Assembly: GCA_902779075.1 (NCBI GenBank)
Contig: CACZAK010000170.1
Coordinates: 1 to 10,448 of the forward strand
DNA from: an uncultured bacterium
GTDB taxonomy: Bacteria > Verrucomicrobiota > Kiritimatiellia > RFP12 > UBA1067
DNA length: 10,448 bases
Direction of reading: 5' to 3'
Of the stretch, positions 1-6,853 are shown in pieces. The position numbers and the translations under genes are program-made. Under the pieces are notes generated by a model, which worked only from the letters and a program-made list of their open reading frames with translations, was not told where the DNA came from and made no database searches. Positions within the stretch are counted from its first letter, which is position 1; each line of letters begins with the position of its first letter.

Positions 1-178
1 AAGCCGCCAGCCCCGCACTTTCAGGCCGCCGCAGGGCGGCGGGCGCGCTGCGAAAGTCCGCGCCCGCGCCCAAAACAAGCCTTTGATGGGCAGACACTAC
101 ATAGCCGTTTACTTCCGCAAACGGCACCCACCCGATTATCCCAGCGGTCTTAATGCTTTTTCCCCGCAGCCAGTTAGA
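1..178. other. Intergenic GC-rich region with stem-loops
   Basis: I recognise no gene here. The first 70 bases can form two competing hairpins. One has a 6-bp stem (GCCGCC 25-30 with GGCGGC 35-40). The other has a perfect 9-bp stem (GCGGGCGCG 39-47 with CGCGCCCGC 59-67) around an 11-base loop. Neither is followed by a T-run on either strand, so a classical intrinsic terminator is not supported, although a structured 3' end of an upstream transcript is possible. Forward frames are open across part of this stretch but have no ribosome site and no recognisable protein. Confidence 0.45.
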
Positions 179-179
179 T

Positions 180-192
180 TTTTGGTATAATA
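180..192 (+). promoter_or_regulatory. Extended -10 promoter upstream of R-M module
   Basis: The sequence TTTTGGTATAATA contains a consensus -10 hexamer (TATAAT, 186-191) preceded by TGn (183-185), which makes it an extended -10 element. There is no TTGACA-like -35 at the usual spacing. The same 13 bases recur at 6835-6847. Transcription would start near 198, giving a leader that carries the ribosome site at 203-209. Confidence 0.7.
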
Positions 193-217
193 CCCACGTT
201 TCGGAGAGGATGTATCA

Positions 218-382
218 ATGCACGTACGAGAACATAGAGTAAATACAACGGGCAGCCGTCTTAACGGGCGGACTGTCCTGTGCGTCGTCGCATTGGCACT
301 AGCCGAATCCCGTCCCTTGCGCGAACAGATGGAGCAACGCCGCGGGAAAAATTGCGCTGGCGGAGTGGAGGATTTTACATGA
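218..382 (+). CDS. Possible 54-residue leader ORF coupled to methyltransferase
   Basis: This short ORF begins with ATG, 8 bases after a good Shine-Dalgarno sequence (GAGG 206-209 within GGAGAGG 203-209), and is the first credible start after the promoter. Its TGA stop (380-382) overlaps the methyltransferase ATG (379-381) as ATGA, an arrangement typical of translational coupling. The product is basic and arginine-rich with a short hydrophobic stretch (VLCVVALALA). I see no helix-turn-helix and no resemblance to an R-M controller protein. It may be a leader peptide controlling methyltransferase translation, a degenerate gene fragment left when the module inserted, or chance. The ribosome site and the overlap are what support it. 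Confidence 0.35.
   Translation: MHVREHRVNTTGSRLNGRTVLCVVALALAESRPLREQMEQRRGKNCAGGVEDFT
367..371 (+). promoter_or_regulatory. Ribosome binding site fixing methyltransferase start
   Basis: GGAGG lies 7 bases before the ATG at 379. This favours 379 over the in-frame GTG at 280, which would add 33 arginine-rich residues unlike the N-termini of C5 methyltransferases. Confidence 0.75.
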
Positions 383-1398
383 CATCTTTCACGAAACGTC
401 TTTCAAATCTCCTTGTACCTCAGGTAGCAGTCCACGAAAAGGTAGTTGATCTGTTCGCAGGTTGCGGCGGACTTTCGCTCGGTTTCGAGGCTGCTGGCTT
501 CAAAACTCATGGCTTTGAAATGGTTCCTTCGGCGGTTCAGACCTATAGGCACAATCTGAACGGACCTTGTGAAGAGGTGAAACTTGAGGTCGGATTCGAA
601 TATCCGTCCGCCGACGTTGTCATTGGCGGTCCTCCTTGCCAGCCGTTCAGTGTCCGTGGAAAACAGCAGGGCATGAACGATGCCAGAGACGGTTTCCCAA
701 TTTTCATCGATGCGGTCAAGAGGCTCAACCCTCGCCTGTTCCTCTTTGAGAATGTCCGCAACCTGATGTTTTCGCACCGATGGTATCTCGACCTGATTCT
801 CAACGAACTGGAGAAGCTTGGGTATGTAGTCGAGTTCCGGTGTCTCAACGCCGTCAACTTTGGCGTTCCGCAGAATCGCGAGCGTCTTGTAGTCGTTGGT
901 CATCGTTCATCATTTCGGTTCCCCGAGCGTGAACAGCATGTCGCAACGGTCGGCGATGCAATCGGCGACACCATGGAGACAATACCTGACGGAGCGAAGA
1001 TCCTCACGCCCGAACAGGATGCGTACATAGCCGAATACGAGCGGAAGTCGCATTGCGCCCGACCTCGGGACCTGTATCCAAACATGCCTTCCCGTACAGT
1101 CACATGCCGCAATCTCGCCGGAGCGACCAGCGACATGCAGCGGGTGCGCCTTCCCGATGGGAGAAGGCGCAGGATCACCGTTCGCGAGGCGGCGCGGATT
1201 CAGAGTTTCCCAGACACTTTCGAGTTCTGCGGGAACGAGGTGCAGCAGTTCACGCAGATAGGCAACGCCGTCCCTCCGTTGCTGGCGTACAAACTGGCGC
1301 TTGCGGTAAGGAACACGCTCGGACAATCCGACATGGACGAGGCGGAGCTTGTCCGTCGCCGCCGCCCTCGTCCGATACAGACAACACTGGACATTTGA
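379..1398 (+). CDS. DNA (cytosine-5-)-methyltransferase (type II R-M)
   Basis: This 339-residue enzyme would transfer a methyl group from S-adenosylmethionine to C5 of cytosine at a specific site and protect host DNA from the adjacent nuclease. All hallmark motifs appear in order: motif I (DLFAGCGG, D24-G31), the catalytic motif IV (GGPPCQPFS, nucleophile C87), motif VI (ENV, E124), motif VIII (QNRERL, about 165-170), motif IX (RTVT, about 239) and motif X (QIGNAVPP, about 293-300). The target-recognition region between VIII and IX is short (about 60 residues), suggesting a single specificity, which cannot be read from sequence. The start at 379 is set by the GGAGG site and starts the protein 23 residues before motif I, as is normal for the family. 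The nuclease gene follows 1 base after the stop. Codon usage is less GC-biased than in the glycosidase genes, suggesting horizontal acquisition. The gene appears intact. Confidence 0.95.
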   Translation: MTSFTKRLSNLLVPQVAVHEKVVDLFAGCGGLSLGFEAAGFKTHGFEMVPSAVQTYRHNLNGPCEEVKLEVGFEYPSADVVIGGPPCQPFSVRGKQQGMNDARDGFPIFIDAVKRLNPRLFLFENVRNLMFSHRWYLDLILNELEKLGYVVEFRCLNAVNFGVPQNRERLVVVGHRSSFRFPEREQHVATVGDAIGDTMETIPDGAKILTPEQDAYIAEYERKSHCARPRDLYPNMPSRTVTCRNLAGATSDMQRVRLPDGRRRRITVREAARIQSFPDTFEFCGNEVQQFTQIGNAVPPLLAYKLALAVRNTLGQSDMDEAELVRRRRPRPIQTTLDI

Positions 1399-1399
1399 C

Positions 1400-2389
1400 A
1401 TGAAAACTCGTAGTACGAGAGCAGATAGACTTATTGGGCAAATGCTTGAAGTCCTAGCGGCAACAGGTATTCCCGGCGAAAAAGAGCCCGTTAGGACTCG
1501 ACGGCGCATAGCCGAAGCGGCCTTGGCCGTTGCAGGAATATCAAAGTCGTTCTCGGAGGCTCATTCGTCGGACGATGGTTGTTTCCTGACCACACGGCAG
1601 ATAATAGCCTTTGAAAACGAGAAGTTCGGGCGCACCTATTCGCCAGGCTCCTACGATGATGTCCGCCGTCGTCATCTGATCTTGCTCACAGCGGCAGGTT
1701 ATGTGGTAAATTCGTCGTCGTTGGCATCCCAATCCACGAACAATCCCACTCGTGGATATGCTGCATCGCCTGACTTCGCAACACTTCTCCGTACATACGG
1801 GAAGCCCGACTGGAAGAAAGCCGTTGCCGATTTCATGGCTCAAAGAGAGACCCTTCGTTCTGAACTTGAACGAAAGCGCGAGCTGGAGCGGATTCCGGTC
1901 GTATTACCTTCTGGCATCGAGGTCAAACTTTCAGCAGGCGAACACAATGCGCTTCAGCGCGACATTGTGCAAAAGTTTCTTCCGCGATTCGGTTTCGGGG
2001 CGGAAGTCCTGTACCTTGGAGATGCTACGGACCGATACCTTGTTCGGGAAACGGAACGGCTTTCGCAGCTTGGATTTTTCGCCTTAGAACACGATGAACT
2101 GCCAGACGTGATCGCTTACAGCGAGTCGAAGAACTTGTTGTTCTTGATTGAAGCAGTCCACAGCTCCGGTGAGATAACGGAACTTCGCATGAGGAAGCTC
2201 AGGGGCAAACTTTCAGAATGTACCGCGTCGCTTGCGTTCGTGTCGGCATTTGCGACAAGGAAGGATTTCCGCAAGTTTTCAGCCAACTTGGCATGGGAGT
2301 CGGAGGCGTGGATAGCGGAAAATCCAGACCACATGATCCACTTCAATGGCTGGAAGTATCTTGAACTGCAAACCAAGGCGAATCAATGA
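1400..2389 (+). CDS. BsuBI/PstI-family type II restriction endonuclease
   Basis: This 329-residue protein matches the length of BsuBI and PstI (about 315-330). The N-terminal half, with many basic residues and helical character, fits the BsuBI/PstI N-terminal domain. The C-terminal half has the family's catalytic core: a PD dipeptide (LPDVI, D236) about 15 residues before LIEAVHSSGEI (E251), corresponding to the conserved IEAVTSxGPI-type motif of this PD-(D/E)XK-like family. The KLR segment after it also fits. It would cut double-stranded DNA at a specific site. BsuBI and PstI cut CTGCAG, but specificity here is unknown because the partner is a C5 methyltransferase. The ATG at 1400 follows the methyltransferase stop by 1 base with only a weak ribosome site, so translation probably depends on coupling; an upstream in-frame ATG at 1349 would overlap the methyltransferase. 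The late position behind the methyltransferase fits the need to methylate first. No frameshift is seen. Confidence 0.88.
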   Translation: MKTRSTRADRLIGQMLEVLAATGIPGEKEPVRTRRRIAEAALAVAGISKSFSEAHSSDDGCFLTTRQIIAFENEKFGRTYSPGSYDDVRRRHLILLTAAGYVVNSSSLASQSTNNPTRGYAASPDFATLLRTYGKPDWKKAVADFMAQRETLRSELERKRELERIPVVLPSGIEVKLSAGEHNALQRDIVQKFLPRFGFGAEVLYLGDATDRYLVRETERLSQLGFFALEHDELPDVIAYSESKNLLFLIEAVHSSGEITELRMRKLRGKLSECTASLAFVSAFATRKDFRKFSANLAWESEAWIAENPDHMIHFNGWKYLELQTKANQ

Positions 2390-2414
2390 GATTATGCATC
2401 CGAGGTTGAAGGCA

Positions 2415-3995
2415 ATGAAGGTAAAGCCATTTAACGCAGTCGCCGCCGTAGAAGGCGTTCTCAGTTGCACGCTTTTCACAATTTTCGTGTGCGCCGCGCT
2501 TGTGGCGGGAGCGGCGGTCGTGGAGCCGAAGGCGACGGACGAGGTGCTGTGCAACCCCGGCATGGGATTCGTCCACTTCTACTATTCAAGCCGCATTTGG
2601 GCGTACGGTGCCCAAACGGAGCCGGGCGACACGCTTGACTGGATGCCCGGCACGACCGTCATCTACATGCGTCTGCCGTGGAGCTACATCGAGCCGGAGG
2701 AGGGCGTCTATCGCTGGGACCTGCTCGATTCCAAGACCGCGCCCTGGATCAAGGCGGGCAAGAAGATCGCCTTCCGTTTCTCGTGTCAGGACCACACGCT
2801 CCTTTCCATCCCGCAGTGGGCGATGGACGCCGGGATCAAGGGGAAGTGGACGCACGAGGACCAGAAGCACGAGTTCGTGCCGTACAAGCAGGAGTTCGAC
2901 GAGTTCTGGGACGCCCCCGTGTTCCTCGCCAAGGTGGAGCAGTTCCTCAAGGCGTTTGCGGCGCGGTACGACGGCAACCCCGATGTGGCGTTCGTAGATC
3001 TCGGGTCGCTCGGCATTTACGGTGAATGCCACACCTCGAAGTTCAACAAGGATGCGAAGGACAAGCCGGAGCGGTTCCGCGGAATCGCCAAGACACACCT
3101 TTCGCTCTTTCGCCGATGCCTGCCGAACACGTACCTCGTCGTGTCGGACGACATCGGCAACGACGGGGCTTGGGGCGATCTGAAGCGAAGGGATCCCGCC
3201 ACGGGCGAGCTGCTGGACGACTCGCCGATCTTCAAGTACTGCCGCGAGCTCGGCATCGGATTTCGCGACGATTCCATCTTGTGCTCGAAGAACTACTGGT
3301 GGAGCGATCGCTTCGCGCGCCGGTTCGCGAAGGAAACGCCTGTCGTCGTCGAGACGGGGCACATGTCGAGGCGGCTGGACAACGGCGTATGGAATCCCGC
3401 GAAACTCAAGGAGTGTATCGAGGCGTACCATGCGAGCTATTTCTCCACGCACAGTTTCCCCGACCTCTACTGGGAGGTGAACAAGGGAGTGTGGACCGAG
3501 ACGGCGAACCGCCTCGGATATCGTCTGGAGCTGCGGCGCGTTGAGTATCCCGAGGTCGTGAACGTGGACGAGCCCGTCGTTGTGAAATCGACGTGGGTGA
3601 ACGTCGGCGTCGCCCCCCAGTACGGAAATGCCACGCTGACGTGGAACCTGCTGAACGACAAGGGCGTCGTGTGCTGGCGCGTGACGGACAACAAGTTCGG
3701 ATTCCGCTCGGCCGAGCCGAAGTGGAACGGCGTGGAGAAGCCTGTCGAGGTGGCGACGCCCTGCCGCTTCGGCTACACGGCCCCCGTGCCGAAAAAGGAC
3801 GTTGTGCTCGACTGGTTCGTCAAGCACAATCGGAACCTGCCCGGTGAGAAGGTGGAGCTGCTCAAGCCCGGCATCTACACGCTTGCCGTCTCCGTGGGAC
3901 GCAAGGACGGCAAGCCGGAGATCGCGCTACCGCTTGAAGGCGGCATTGATCGGATCTATCCTGTCGGCAAGATCGAAGTAGTGAACAAGAAATAA
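2415..3995 (+). CDS. Secreted DUF4832-like putative glycoside hydrolase
   Basis: This 526-residue protein begins with a signal-peptide-like region (MKVKP, then a hydrophobic stretch to about residue 36). The mature part opens with NPGMGF and continues with a TIM-barrel-like pattern (IYMRLPWSYIEPEEGVYRWD, then GKKIAFRF), as in DUF4874/DUF4832 proteins and GH42-type clan A glycosidases. The family's C-terminal beta domain starts near WTETANRLGYRLELRRVEYP (about 360) and includes a WVNVGVAPQY segment. Candidate catalytic glutamates are E204 (IYGEC), with E313 (VVVETGH) or E354 (YWEVN) as partner; these are inferred from position, not established. The start at 2415 is preferred because the signal peptide begins there and GAGG (2402-2405) lies upstream; in-frame ATGs at 2346 and 2394 would add an unlikely N-terminus. 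It begins 25 bases after the nuclease stop, with no promoter between, so it may now be transcribed with the R-M genes. The substrate is unknown. Confidence 0.75.
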   Translation: MKVKPFNAVAAVEGVLSCTLFTIFVCAALVAGAAVVEPKATDEVLCNPGMGFVHFYYSSRIWAYGAQTEPGDTLDWMPGTTVIYMRLPWSYIEPEEGVYRWDLLDSKTAPWIKAGKKIAFRFSCQDHTLLSIPQWAMDAGIKGKWTHEDQKHEFVPYKQEFDEFWDAPVFLAKVEQFLKAFAARYDGNPDVAFVDLGSLGIYGECHTSKFNKDAKDKPERFRGIAKTHLSLFRRCLPNTYLVVSDDIGNDGAWGDLKRRDPATGELLDDSPIFKYCRELGIGFRDDSILCSKNYWWSDRFARRFAKETPVVVETGHMSRRLDNGVWNPAKLKECIEAYHASYFSTHSFPDLYWEVNKGVWTETANRLGYRLELRRVEYPEVVNVDEPVVVKSTWVNVGVAPQYGNATLTWNLLNDKGVVCWRVTDNKFGFRSAEPKWNGVEKPVEVATPCRFGYTAPVPKKDVVLDWFVKHNRNLPGEKVELLKPGIYTLAVSVGRKDGKPEIALPLEGGIDRIYPVGKIEVVNKK

Positions 3996-4039
3996 TGGGG
4001 CCTTGCGCATTCGTGTCCAAGCGCGGAACGCTATCCGTG

Positions 4040-4049
4040 TGATATAATA
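4040..4049 (+). promoter_or_regulatory. Extended -10 promoter for GH2 gene
   Basis: TGATATAATA contains a consensus TATAAT (4043-4048) with TGn in front and no clear -35 box. Transcription would start near 4055. The ribosome site AGGAG (4066-4070) then sits 7 bases before the GH2 ATG at 4078. The interval 3996-4039 contains only a weak stem and no T-run, so no clear terminator separates the two glycosidase genes. Confidence 0.7.
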
Positions 4050-4077
4050 CGCCCAAAATAACAATAGGAGATTTGCA

Positions 4078-6585
4078 ATGAGAAAGCTTGTTTGCGTCAT
4101 GGTCGTGGCGGTGATCGGTGCGAACGCCTCGGCTTTTGCATCGGTGAAGCCGAGCGTTGACGGTGGAGGCGCAGCTTCCGTGTGGCGTCCTGCGAAGCCC
4201 GCAGGAAGAGATGTGTCGCCGATGCTTACCGAATGGGGCGAGAAGGTCACACCGGAAAACGCCTGGCGCGAATATCCGCGTCCGCAGATGGTGCGGTCGC
4301 GCTGGACGAACCTCAATGGCCTCTGGGACTACGCGGTTACCGAGGATGTCCCAAATATCCCTTCCGCGTGGGATGGGAAGATTCTTGTGCCGTTTCCGCT
4401 GGAGAGTCCGCTGTCTGGAGTGGGGCGTCTGCTGGAGCCGAAGGAGACGCTTTGGTACAGGCGCATGTTCAACGGCAATATAGCGAAGGGTGAGCGTCTG
4501 CTGCTCAACTTCGAGCAGTGTGACTTCCGTGCGCACGTGTTCGTGAACGGGGTTGAGGCCGGGCTTCCGCACGAAGGTGGGCAAATGCCTTTTTCGTATG
4601 ACGTGACGGACATCGTGAGGGATGGTATGAACGAGCTTGTTGTAGCGGTGTGGGACCCCACGAGTGCCTTCATCGGGTCGCACGGCAAGCAGACGTTCAA
4701 GACGAAACCCTACAGTTCCTTATACACCCGCGTGAGCGGGATCGGTGGGACGGTGTGGCTTGAGACCGTGCCGGCCACATACGTTTCGGGATACGGAGTG
4801 GAGACGGATGTCGATGCGGGAACGGTGACGATCACATTCAAATGTTGCCAATATGGAAATGTTGCCAATGCCAGTGTTGCCAATGGTCAATTGGAAATTG
4901 AAACTGGCAACGTTGGCAATACTGGCAACATTCACTCTGTGTCTCTGCGGCCCCGCGTTAAGAATCAATTCACCCCCGGCGTGCCTTGTACCGTCAAGCT
5001 TCCCGCGCCGGTCGCGTTGTGGTCGCCGGAGCATCCAAGCCTCTATGGTTTCACTGCCCGTTTCGGCGAGGACGAAATCAAGGGCTATTTCGGCATGAGG
5101 AAGATCGAAAAAAGACCTGACGGGAAGGGGGCGCAACGGTTCTACCTCAACGGGGAGATGCTGTTTTTCACGGCCACGCTCGACCAGGGGTGGTGGCCGG
5201 ACGGCATGCTCACGCCGCCTTCGGACGCTGCCATGGCGTTTGACATATTGACGCACCGGAAGATGGGATTCAACGCCATGCGCAAGCACGTGAAGGTGGA
5301 GCCGCGCAGGTTCTACCATCTTTGCGACAGGCTCGGCATGATAGTGCTGCAGGACATGCCCAGCGGCTTTAGCGACCCGGTGACCAGGTACTGGTTCTAC
5401 CGCCGCGAACTGAAGGAGCTGATGGACCACCTCCGCAACTCGCCGTCAGTCCTGATGTGGATTCCGTACAACGAAAGCTGGGGGCAGCCGGGCGAGTTTC
5501 TCACGCTGGCGACCGTTGAATGGATGCAGCGATACGATCCCACCCGCCTTGTGGACGGCCCTTCCGGCTGGAATGACTACGATGCCGGGCTCTTGAGCGG
5601 AAAACGCAAAGCGCCTCGCGCCCCTCGCGCTGGAGAGTCGGTGGCGGGCGACGTCGTGGACGCGCACGACTACACCGCTCGACCGCAGATGCCACCTTCG
5701 AGCGGCGACCGGGCGCGGATGCTCAGCGAGTTCGGCGGCATCGGTTGCCGAGTGCCGGGGCATCTGTGGACGCCCGATGCATGGTCGTGGAACAACACGG
5801 GCACGTTGACGAACCGTCTGTATGTGCAGCGGCGAATATGCGCGCTTCTCGATCGCGTGGCCGTACTCGCCTACGACGGCCTTGCCGGAAGCGGCTTCAC
5901 GCAGTTCACCGACATCGAAGGCGAAATCAACGGACTTCTTACCTACGACCGCAAGGTCGAGAAGTTCGACGCTTCCGCCATCGCCGCGGCGAACGACAGA
6001 ATCCGCATGGCGGCGGAGCTTGGAAGCGTGCCAACCATAAGCAGGGTAGTTTTTGAGAAACAGTCGAAAGATGCGTCCGCATGGGCGTGGCGCATGGACG
6101 AGCCGGAGGAAGGATGGCAGAACGCGAACTTTGACGACTCGTCCTGGAAGCGTTCCGCCGGTGGATTCGGCGACGTGGCCGTCGTGCGCGACTGGCACGT
6201 GACGGTGTCCACTCCATGGCATACGCCTTGTCTGTACCTGCGGCGTCGCTTCAGCATGGACACCATACCGGAGAATATCGTGTCCGCTACGCTGGAGATG
6301 TTCCACGACGACGACGTGGATGTCTGGCTCAACGGGAAGAAGATTTTTTCGACGATTGGCTATAACACGCGCTACGAGCGGTTCTTCATTGACGGTAAGA
6401 CATTCTCCTCCGCCCTGCGCAAGGGCGACAATGTGCTCGCCGTGAAAGTCGTTCAGGATTCTGGCGGACAGTATTTCGATACGGGGCTTACAATCGAAAC
6501 AGAAACACTGGCCGCTAAGTTCGCGACGTGCCCGGCACGGGAGCGCAATCGTTCACGTTCAACGAAAAGGGCATGTGGACGGTAA
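4078..6585 (+). CDS. Secreted glycoside hydrolase family 2 enzyme
   Basis: This 835-residue protein has a signal peptide (MRKLVCVMVVAVIGANASAFA, cleavage near 21). It continues with the GH2 sugar-binding jelly-roll (about 60-225, with LNGLWDYAV, PFPLESPLSG and LWYRR), an Ig-like domain (about 225-345), the TIM barrel (about 350-640) and a C-terminal galactose-binding-like jelly roll (about 655-810, with FDDSSW and DDDVDVWLNGKK). The acid/base is E466 in YNESWG and the nucleophile E551 in LSEFGG, both as expected for GH2. KMGFNAMRKHVKVEPRRFYHLCDRLGM is typical of secreted beta-galactosidase- or beta-glucuronidase-like GH2 enzymes, so a retaining exo-beta-glycosidase is likely, with the sugar unresolved. 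Two oddities appear: residues about 255-285 come from a palindromic repeat inserted in frame, and the last 21 residues (from F815) are arginine-rich and look like a read-through into foreign sequence. The enzyme should still be active because the catalytic residues are kept. Confidence 0.92.
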   Translation: MRKLVCVMVVAVIGANASAFASVKPSVDGGGAASVWRPAKPAGRDVSPMLTEWGEKVTPENAWREYPRPQMVRSRWTNLNGLWDYAVTEDVPNIPSAWDGKILVPFPLESPLSGVGRLLEPKETLWYRRMFNGNIAKGERLLLNFEQCDFRAHVFVNGVEAGLPHEGGQMPFSYDVTDIVRDGMNELVVAVWDPTSAFIGSHGKQTFKTKPYSSLYTRVSGIGGTVWLETVPATYVSGYGVETDVDAGTVTITFKCCQYGNVANASVANGQLEIETGNVGNTGNIHSVSLRPRVKNQFTPGVPCTVKLPAPVALWSPEHPSLYGFTARFGEDEIKGYFGMRKIEKRPDGKGAQRFYLNGEMLFFTATLDQGWWPDGMLTPPSDAAMAFDILTHRKMGFNAMRKHVKVEPRRFYHLCDRLGMIVLQDMPSGFSDPVTRYWFYRRELKELMDHLRNSPSVLMWIPYNESWGQPGEFLTLATVEWMQRYDPTRLVDGPSGWNDYDAGLLSGKRKAPRAPRAGESVAGDVVDAHDYTARPQMPPSSGDRARMLSEFGGIGCRVPGHLWTPDAWSWNNTGTLTNRLYVQRRICALLDRVAVLAYDGLAGSGFTQFTDIEGEINGLLTYDRKVEKFDASAIAAANDRIRMAAELGSVPTISRVVFEKQSKDASAWAWRMDEPEEGWQNANFDDSSWKRSAGGFGDVAVVRDWHVTVSTPWHTPCLYLRRRFSMDTIPENIVSATLEMFHDDDVDVWLNGKKIFSTIGYNTRYERFFIDGKTFSSALRKGDNVLAVKVVQDSGGQYFDTGLTIETETLAAKFATCPARERNRSRSTKRACGR
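4841..4932 (+). repeat. In-frame palindromic repeat element inside GH2 gene
   Basis: The left half carries GTTGCCA three times (4844-4850, 4861-4867, 4876-4882). The right half carries the reverse complement in the same spirit: TGGCAAC at 4905-4911 and 4923-4929, and TTGGCAA at 4913-4919. The ends AATGTTGCCA (4858-4867) and TGGCAACATT (4923-4932) pair perfectly over 10 bp, and TCAATT/AATTGA (4887-4892, 4896-4901) forms a small stem at the centre. The block is AT-rich against a GC-rich gene and encodes a low-complexity run of N, V, A, G and T in a loop of the Ig-like domain while keeping the frame. It resembles a palindromic element tolerated inside a coding gene. Confidence 0.75.
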
Positions 6586-6595
6586 CGTTCACGTT
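6519..6595 (+). pseudogene. Remnant resembling a surface-protein repeat domain
   Basis: Overlapping the end of the GH2 gene in another frame, and starting just after a TAA (6516-6518), the translation reads VRDVPGTGAQSFTFNEKG, followed by MWTVTFTFA. This resembles beta-rich repeats of large secreted or adhesin-like proteins (pattern VPGTGxQxFTFxENGxWTxTF). The frame then runs on without recognisable sequence to a stop near 6723-6725. It has no ribosome site and no start beyond a GTG at 6528. I read it as a gene fragment fused behind the GH2 gene. The resemblance is from memory of the pattern and is short. Confidence 0.3.
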
Positions 6596-6726
6596 TGCCC
6601 CGTTCCGCTGCCACATCCACCCGTTCCGCAGCGTAATATCAAAGTCCGCACCTAAATTGCAAAATGCAAAGCAGGGGAGTTTTTCGGTTGGCCTCAGTGA
6701 TCGGTTTCTGCATAATACGCGTTGAG

Positions 6727-6784
6727 ATTGCCGAATGGAATCTGTTGAAATTGCCGAACGGAATCCGTTGAAATTGCCGAATGG
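6727..6784 (+). repeat. 23-bp tandem repeat, two full copies and one partial
   Basis: Two full copies (6727-6749 and 6750-6772) differ at only two positions. Each starts ATTGCCGAAyGG and ends GTTGAA. A third copy (6773-6784) breaks off after ATTGCCGAATGG. The preceding CGTTGAG (6720-6726) matches the end of the unit, so the array may be older and larger. Its position just upstream of two promoters suggests either a regulator-binding array or a replication-slippage product. It is not a CRISPR because there are no spacers. Confidence 0.8.
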
Positions 6785-6807
6785 CTATTGTAGTTTCGGA
6801 CGGAATA

Positions 6808-6817
6808 TGATATAGTA
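6808..6817 (+). promoter_or_regulatory. Extended -10-like element
   Basis: TGATATAGTA has a TGn spacer and TATAGT (6811-6816), one mismatch from consensus, and closely resembles the element at 4040-4049. It is 30 bases upstream of a better promoter and could be an alternative start. Confidence 0.4.
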
Positions 6818-6834
6818 CGGCATAAGGCGCGGCG

Positions 6835-6847
6835 TTTTGGTATAATA
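6835..6847 (+). promoter_or_regulatory. Extended -10 promoter, possibly leaderless transcript
   Basis: TTTTGGTATAATA is identical over 13 bases to 180-192. The TATAAT hexamer (6841-6846) ends only 7 bases before the ATG at 6854. A transcript starting at the usual distance would therefore begin at or next to the start codon and lack a ribosome site. It is the only good promoter seen before the hydrolase gene at 7033. Confidence 0.65.
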
Positions 6848-6853
6848 TGCGCC

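Larger units (their letters stand above)
6586..6853. other. Intergenic region with repeats and stacked promoters
   Basis: No intact gene is present. The stretch holds the tail of the surface-protein-like fragment, a direct repeat CCCGTTCCGC (ending at 6608 and at 6629), a 23-bp tandem repeat and two extended -10 elements. A further near match, CATAATA at 6711-6717, precedes the tandem repeat. No hairpin with a T-run was found, so termination of the GH2 transcript is not explained. Confidence 0.5.

Noticed and set aside
25..67. GC-rich hairpins as an intrinsic terminator
   Set aside because: No T-run follows the stem on either strand. Listed only as a structured region.
290..330. tRNA-like string (GAATCCCG)
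   Set aside because: No acceptor or anticodon stems can be paired around it.
280..378. Upstream GTG start for the methyltransferase
   Set aside because: It would add 33 arginine-rich residues and has no ribosome site. ATG 379 has GGAGG at the right distance.
2586..3827. 413-codon - strand frame opposite the DUF4832-like gene
   Set aside because: It has no recognisable motif and a composition typical of a shadow frame. The + strand product matches a known family along its length.
6727..6784. CRISPR array
   Set aside because: The units are directly adjacent with no spacers, only two full copies exist, and no cas genes are present.
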